A DNA stretch of 64,000 bases from Gemmatimonadota bacterium (GTDB taxonomy: Bacteria > Gemmatimonadota > Gemmatimonadetes > Palauibacterales > Palauibacteraceae): NCBI GenBank assembly GCA_022820995.1, contig JAJEEM010000060.1, positions 1 to 64,000 of the forward strand, written 5' to 3'. The first letter of the stretch is position 1. Each line of letters starts with the position of its first letter. The notes under the pieces are model-generated. The model saw nothing but the letters and a program-made list of their open reading frames with translations. It was not told the origin of the DNA and did not search any database. The translations under genes were made by a program, and so were the position numbers. Below are positions 60,708-64,000 of the stretch, piece after piece.

Positions 60708-61430
60708 TCAGGGCGCGATGCTGAAGCCGAACACCAGGTGCGCGCGATCCTGGTCGGGGTTCAGGATGTACGCGACGCTCACCGGCACGGCGAAGGTTTC
60801 GGTGATCGCGAGATCCTTGCTCGCCGTGACCCCCAGGTTGACCACGGCCGCCTCGTCGGTGCCGTAGAAGTCGCTCTCGCCGCCCACGAAACCCATGTGC
60901 AGCTGCAGTTCGACATCCGCTCCGGTAATCGCAAATGGCACGCCCACCTCCCCGTACAGCACGCTGCTCTCGGTAAGCATGCCTCCGAAGAGGGAGATCG
61001 GGAAGGTCTCCGGGCCCGAGAAGCCGAGCGACAACTCCACGGTGTGGGCCGCGCCGGCCCCGAAGCCCGCGTCGGCGCCGGGCGAGGGGAAGTAGTAGTC
61101 GGTGATTCCGACCGCGACGGAGAGACCGGACTCGGCCGTCACCGTATAGGTCGCCCAGAGATCGTTCTCGTTTGCGTAAGCCCCGGAGTGGGAGATCGAA
61201 TACGAACCCCACGCGCCGAACTCGAGCCCGCCGGTCCCGAAGGTGATCGCGGGCTGCACGGCCATGGATTCGCCGAAGTCGACCCCGCGCCAGACATAGC
61301 GGCTCACGACATCGGCCCCGATGGAGACGGACTGGCCCTGCGCGGGGACCGCGAAGGCGAAGAGGGCGGCGACGGCAACAACGAGCCGGAACCCCCGGAA
61401 CCGGAACGAATCAACGCGGATCACGGGCAC
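60708..61430 (-). CDS. TorF family outer membrane protein
   Basis: About 240 aa. GTG 61430 is preceded by AAGAGGAGAAG and opens the signal MPVIRVDSFRFRGFRLVVAVAALFAFAVPAQGQ; the longer open frame is a shadow. The mature N-terminus SVSIGADVVSRYVWRGVDFGESMAVQPAITFG is typical of the TorF putative porins. Then EFGAWGSYSISHSG and regular amphipathic strands follow to the end. The start lies inside the transglutaminase 3' end. A pore or structural role in the outer membrane is likely. Confidence 0.75.
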   Translation of the reverse strand: MPVIRVDSFRFRGFRLVVAVAALFAFAVPAQGQSVSIGADVVSRYVWRGVDFGESMAVQPAITFGTGGLEFGAWGSYSISHSGAYANENDLWATYTVTAESGLSVAVGITDYYFPSPGADAGFGAGAAHTVELSLGFSGPETFPISLFGGMLTESSVLYGEVGVPFAITGADVELQLHMGFVGGESDFYGTDEAAVVNLGVTASKDLAITETFAVPVSVAYILNPDQDRAHLVFGFSIAP

Positions 61431-62293
61431 GATTCTTCTCCTCTTTCTATGGTGACCCGGGTGCGAAGCATGGACTCCGCGGAACCCCGGAAGACGCCGC
61501 GAGTCGGCGGAACGTCGGCATAGTCGCGCCCCACCGCGACCCGCACATGGCGCTCGTCGCATTGTGTGTCGTTGGTCGGATCGAAGCCGACCCATCCCAT
61601 GCCCGGGAACCAGCTCTCGACCCAGGCGTGGCTCTCGCCCGTCGCCGCGCCGCCGTCGCTTCCGCCGTCCGGCCCCAGATAACCCGACACGTAACGGGTC
61701 GGGATCCCCCATCCCCGCAGGACCGACGCCATGACGTGAGCGTAGTCCTGGCACACGCCCTCGCGGCTCTCGAGGATGCGCTCGATCGGGGAATCCACGG
61801 CGGTCGTACCTGGAATATAATCAAACGACTCGTGGAGCCGGCTCCGCAGGGCCGTGGCGGTCGCCAGCGGATCGTCCCCGCGCTCGAGACCGCAGCTCCC
61901 GATGAAGTCGTCGAGGAGCGGCGAGGAGCGGACGAAACGGCTCGGCTGCAGCATCAGTCCGAGTTCGGGATCGCTCGCCGCGGCGCCGAGCCGGGCCCAG
62001 GCGTCTTCCCCGACCTCGGCGGGCGTCTCCGGGATCGGGCCCACCTCCACCGTCGAACGTCCCACGATCGAGAGACGGCGGTGCTTTCCGGGGCGATCGA
62101 AGAAGTGGCCCCGGTTGCGAAAGGGTCCCTCGAATTCGAAAACGGAGCCGGACGGGTCGGTCTCGAGCGTGAACCCGCGCACGACCTGCCCCCGGTCCTG
62201 CACGGGGTGCAGATAAAGCGTCATGACGGACACGGTCACCGGCGCGCTGTAGACGAACTCGATCTCGTGTTCGATGGCGTAGCTGGCGATCAT
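61421..62293 (-). CDS. Transglutaminase-like protein
   Basis: About 290 aa. ATG 62293 overlaps the alpha-E stop (ATGA); the ORF is open upstream, but that part is shadow of the neighbour. The N-terminal domain starts SYAIEHEIEFVYSAPVTVSVMTLYL. The catalytic triad is in RILESREGVCQDYAHVM (cysteine), ATGESHAWVESWFPG (histidine) and WVGFDPTNDTQC (aspartate). Such enzymes accompany alpha-E and permuted ATP-grasp proteins in a conserved cluster thought to build and process a peptide-like product; the product is unknown. Confidence 0.85.
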   Translation of the reverse strand: MIASYAIEHEIEFVYSAPVTVSVMTLYLHPVQDRGQVVRGFTLETDPSGSVFEFEGPFRNRGHFFDRPGKHRRLSIVGRSTVEVGPIPETPAEVGEDAWARLGAAASDPELGLMLQPSRFVRSSPLLDDFIGSCGLERGDDPLATATALRSRLHESFDYIPGTTAVDSPIERILESREGVCQDYAHVMASVLRGWGIPTRYVSGYLGPDGGSDGGAATGESHAWVESWFPGMGWVGFDPTNDTQCDERHVRVAVGRDYADVPPTRGVFRGSAESMLRTRVTIERGEESCP

Positions 62294-63273
62294 GACGGGA
62301 GCCCCGCCGTCACCGGGTAGTCGACGTACGAGGCCTGGATGAGGCCGTGCAGCGTCCGGCTGTCGCGCGTCAGGGACTCGAAGACCTCCGCGGGCGCCCC
62401 ATCGGGTGAGGGTTCCCCCCCGCCCGGGTCGAGTTCGAGGGCCGCCGCCATGCGGAGCACCATGCGGTGCGGGGGGGCGAGCGGCGGGCGTCCGCCCGCC
62501 GGATCGATTCCCCGCAGCGCGGATCCGATGCGGTCGGTGGCGTAGCGCACGGAGCGGGAGACCTCGGGGTTCCGCATCAGAAAGCCGAGCACGGAACCGC
62601 GGCGCAACGTGAGCGACCGGTCCCGCCGGTAGGGTTCGAAGGCGCCGCACACCCGCAGCAGATCGGCCCAGGAGAGGACGAGGCCGTCGCCGTCCGGCCG
62701 CGCGATCCGATCCCACATGTCGAGCAGCAGGACCTGCTGCTGCAGCCGCTCCACGTAACGGCCGAGTTCGAGAAACCGCCACGCATCGTCACGCGCCATG
62801 TTGGCGTCCACGACGCCGGCAAGGAGCCGGAGCCGGTCGATCGCCTGGCTCACGAGAGCCCCGGGGCCTTCGCCCCAGGCGTCGGCGAACTCCGTCTCCT
62901 GGAGCCAGAGGAACCCCTGGTTCAGGCAGACCCACACCGGCAGGGGCAGCCGGGGCCGGATCTCCCTGGCGTTCTCCCGCGCCATCCCCCAGCACGAGAT
63001 CATCGATGCCGGGTTCGTCGTGTCCTCGACGAGGCCGCCCGTCAGCGTGTAGGCATCCGCGATGAGGAAGGCTTCGGCCTCGTCCACGTCGGCCGGCGCC
63101 TGCGGAGGGGACTGGCTCAGCGCCCGGTATACGACGCGCCACCCGAGGGCGAGTTCGTCGGCGTCCGTATCCACGAGCCGGGTCAGCTGATACTCGAGCA
63201 GACGGGCCGTGTTCTCGGTCCGTTCCGCATAGCGGCCAAGCCAGTAGAAGTTCGCCGCCATCCGGGCTAGCAT
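62290..63273 (-). CDS. Alpha-E domain protein
   Basis: 327 aa. The N-terminus MLARMAANFYWLGRYAERTENTARLLE is the highly conserved alpha-E signature. The rest is helical, with LSQAIDRLRLLAG-like and LVLSWADLLRVCGAF segments. Its function is not known, but it is nearly always beside a circularly permuted ATP-grasp protein and a transglutaminase, as here. ATGA overlap with the transglutaminase gene; 24 bases after the ATP-grasp gene. Confidence 0.9.
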   Translation of the reverse strand: MLARMAANFYWLGRYAERTENTARLLEYQLTRLVDTDADELALGWRVVYRALSQSPPQAPADVDEAEAFLIADAYTLTGGLVEDTTNPASMISCWGMARENAREIRPRLPLPVWVCLNQGFLWLQETEFADAWGEGPGALVSQAIDRLRLLAGVVDANMARDDAWRFLELGRYVERLQQQVLLLDMWDRIARPDGDGLVLSWADLLRVCGAFEPYRRDRSLTLRRGSVLGFLMRNPEVSRSVRYATDRIGSALRGIDPAGGRPPLAPPHRMVLRMAAALELDPGGGEPSPDGAPAEVFESLTRDSRTLHGLIQASYVDYPVTAGLPS

Positions 63274-63297
63274 CGTTCTGCACCCCCCGCCGGGCCG

Positions 63298-64000
63298 CTA
63301 CTCACGCAGGATCCAGAGGTCCTTGCAGCCTCCGCCCTGGCTGGAGTTCACGACGAGGCTTCCCTTGCGCAGCGCGACGCGGCACAGGCCCCCGGGAACC
63401 ACGTGCTGCTCTTCCCTCCCCTGGAGAACGAAGGGACGCAGGTCCACGTGGCGAGGCTCCAGGCGTCCGTCCACGAAACAGCCCGCCCGGGAAAGGGGCA
63501 GCACCGGCTGCGAGATATAGTTCGCCGGATCGCTCCGCAGGTGCTCCGCGAACGCCTTCCGCTCGGCCTTCGTCGCATGCGGGCCCACGAGCATCCCGTA
63601 GCCGCCCGACCCCCCGACCTCCTTCACGACGAGTTCCTCGAGGTTGTCGAGCGTGTAGGCGAGGCCCTCCGGCTCTCGGCAGAGGTGGGTTTCCACGTTG
63701 GCCAGAATCGGCTCTTCATCCAGGAAATAGCGGATGAGGCGCGGGACGTAGGCGTACAGCGCCTTGTCGTCCGCCACGCCCGTGCCCGGCGCGTTGGCGA
63801 GCACGAGGTTGCCGGCGCGGTAGGCGTGGAAGAGGCCGGCGGCCCCGAGCACGGAGTCTTCCCGGAACGCGACCGGATCCAGAAAATCGTCATCGATTCG
63901 CCGGTAGAGCACGTCGATCCGCCGCAGACCCGCGGCGGTGCGGGCGTACAGCGTCGCGTCGTGCACGACGAGATCCCGCCCCTCCACGAGGTCGACGCCC
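63298..64000 (-). CDS. Circularly permuted ATP-grasp protein, C-terminal part (cut by window edge)
   Basis: The frame is open to the right edge, so the start lies outside the window; about 234 codons are seen. The ATP-grasp part has [57 protein letters not shown] (glycine-rich loop and lysine), and ending [15 protein letters not shown]. This is the DUF404/DUF407 type that likely makes peptide bonds using ATP. It heads, or lies early in, the operon with alpha-E, transglutaminase and TorF. Only the C-terminus is visible, so length and N-terminal domain are unknown. Confidence 0.88.
   Translation of the reverse strand, partial: GVDLVEGRDLVVHDATLYARTAAGLRRIDVLYRRIDDDFLDPVAFREDSVLGAAGLFHAYRAGNLVLANAPGTGVADDKALYAYVPRLIRYFLDEEPILANVETHLCREPEGLAYTLDNLEELVVKEVGGSGGYGMLVGPHATKAERKAFAEHLRSDPANYISQPVLPLSRAGCFVDGRLEPRHVDLRPFVLQGREEQHVVPGGLCRVALRKGSLVVNSSQGGGCKDLWILRE

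Overview
The DNA is very GC-rich and densely coded, with many GTG and TTG starts and many ATGA or GTGA overlaps. The gene families are large secreted S9 peptidases, PQQ dehydrogenases, choice-of-anchor-B and 6-bladed beta-propeller proteins, TorF-type outer membrane proteins, a DUF3500 protein and a NodT-type outer membrane factor. Together they suggest a diderm, aerobic, peptide- and sugar-degrading heterotroph. The mix reminds me most of Gemmatimonadota (possibly a marine or sponge-associated lineage). This is an inference from gene content, not a phylogeny. No rRNA, tRNA or CRISPR array was recognised.

Layout. 1-135: end of an IS5-type insertion sequence whose transposase runs off the left edge. 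0.2-6.0 kb: secreted LVIVD/FG-GAP protein, acyltransferase and lipoprotein PQQ dehydrogenase. 6.2-7.3 kb: a DUF433/DUF5615 toxin-antitoxin pair with a leaderless-type promoter, then a Phd antitoxin followed by only a 29-codon ORF. 7.3-10.4 kb: an outer membrane barrel protein and two tandem paralogous small lipoproteins. 10.8-29.0 kb: a defence-type island. It holds a 1512-aa STAND NTPase with an N-terminal nuclease-like domain, a type III-like restriction-modification operon (Res, a PIN-domain protein, Mod, a DUF5677 protein), a DUF2806 protein, and an AAA ATPase with a 125-aa unknown protein. A secreted S9 peptidase gene interrupts the island.

29.2-35.3 kb: an ECF sigma/anti-sigma operon with a TPR-thioredoxin lipoprotein, bracketed by two paralogous beta-propeller genes. 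35.4-36.1 kb: an AbrB/Doc toxin-antitoxin pair. 36.2-44.7 kb: a second S9 peptidase, an APC permease with soluble regulatory domains, an SLC13 transporter with TrkA-C domains, and two paralogous membrane proteins of unknown function. 44.7-47.8 kb: an NAD-dependent epimerase downstream of an unusual GPP34-cytochrome P450 fusion broken by a one-base shift in a six-base homopolymer. 48.1-51.6 kb: soluble-type PQQ sugar dehydrogenase, class IV aminotransferase and a secreted serine hydrolase.

51.6-57.0 kb: a spermidine/putrescine-type ABC operon with two tandem substrate-binding proteins. 57.2-60.7 kb: a DUF3500 protein, and a single ORF joining a NodT outer membrane factor, a DUF1028 domain and a TPR tail. 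60.7-64.0 kb: TorF outer membrane protein, transglutaminase, alpha-E protein and circularly permuted ATP-grasp protein, cut by the right edge.

The most unusual items are the GPP34-P450 fusion, the NodT-DUF1028-TPR fusion, and the R-M operon that carries a PIN nuclease and a DUF5677 gene translationally coupled to its subunits.
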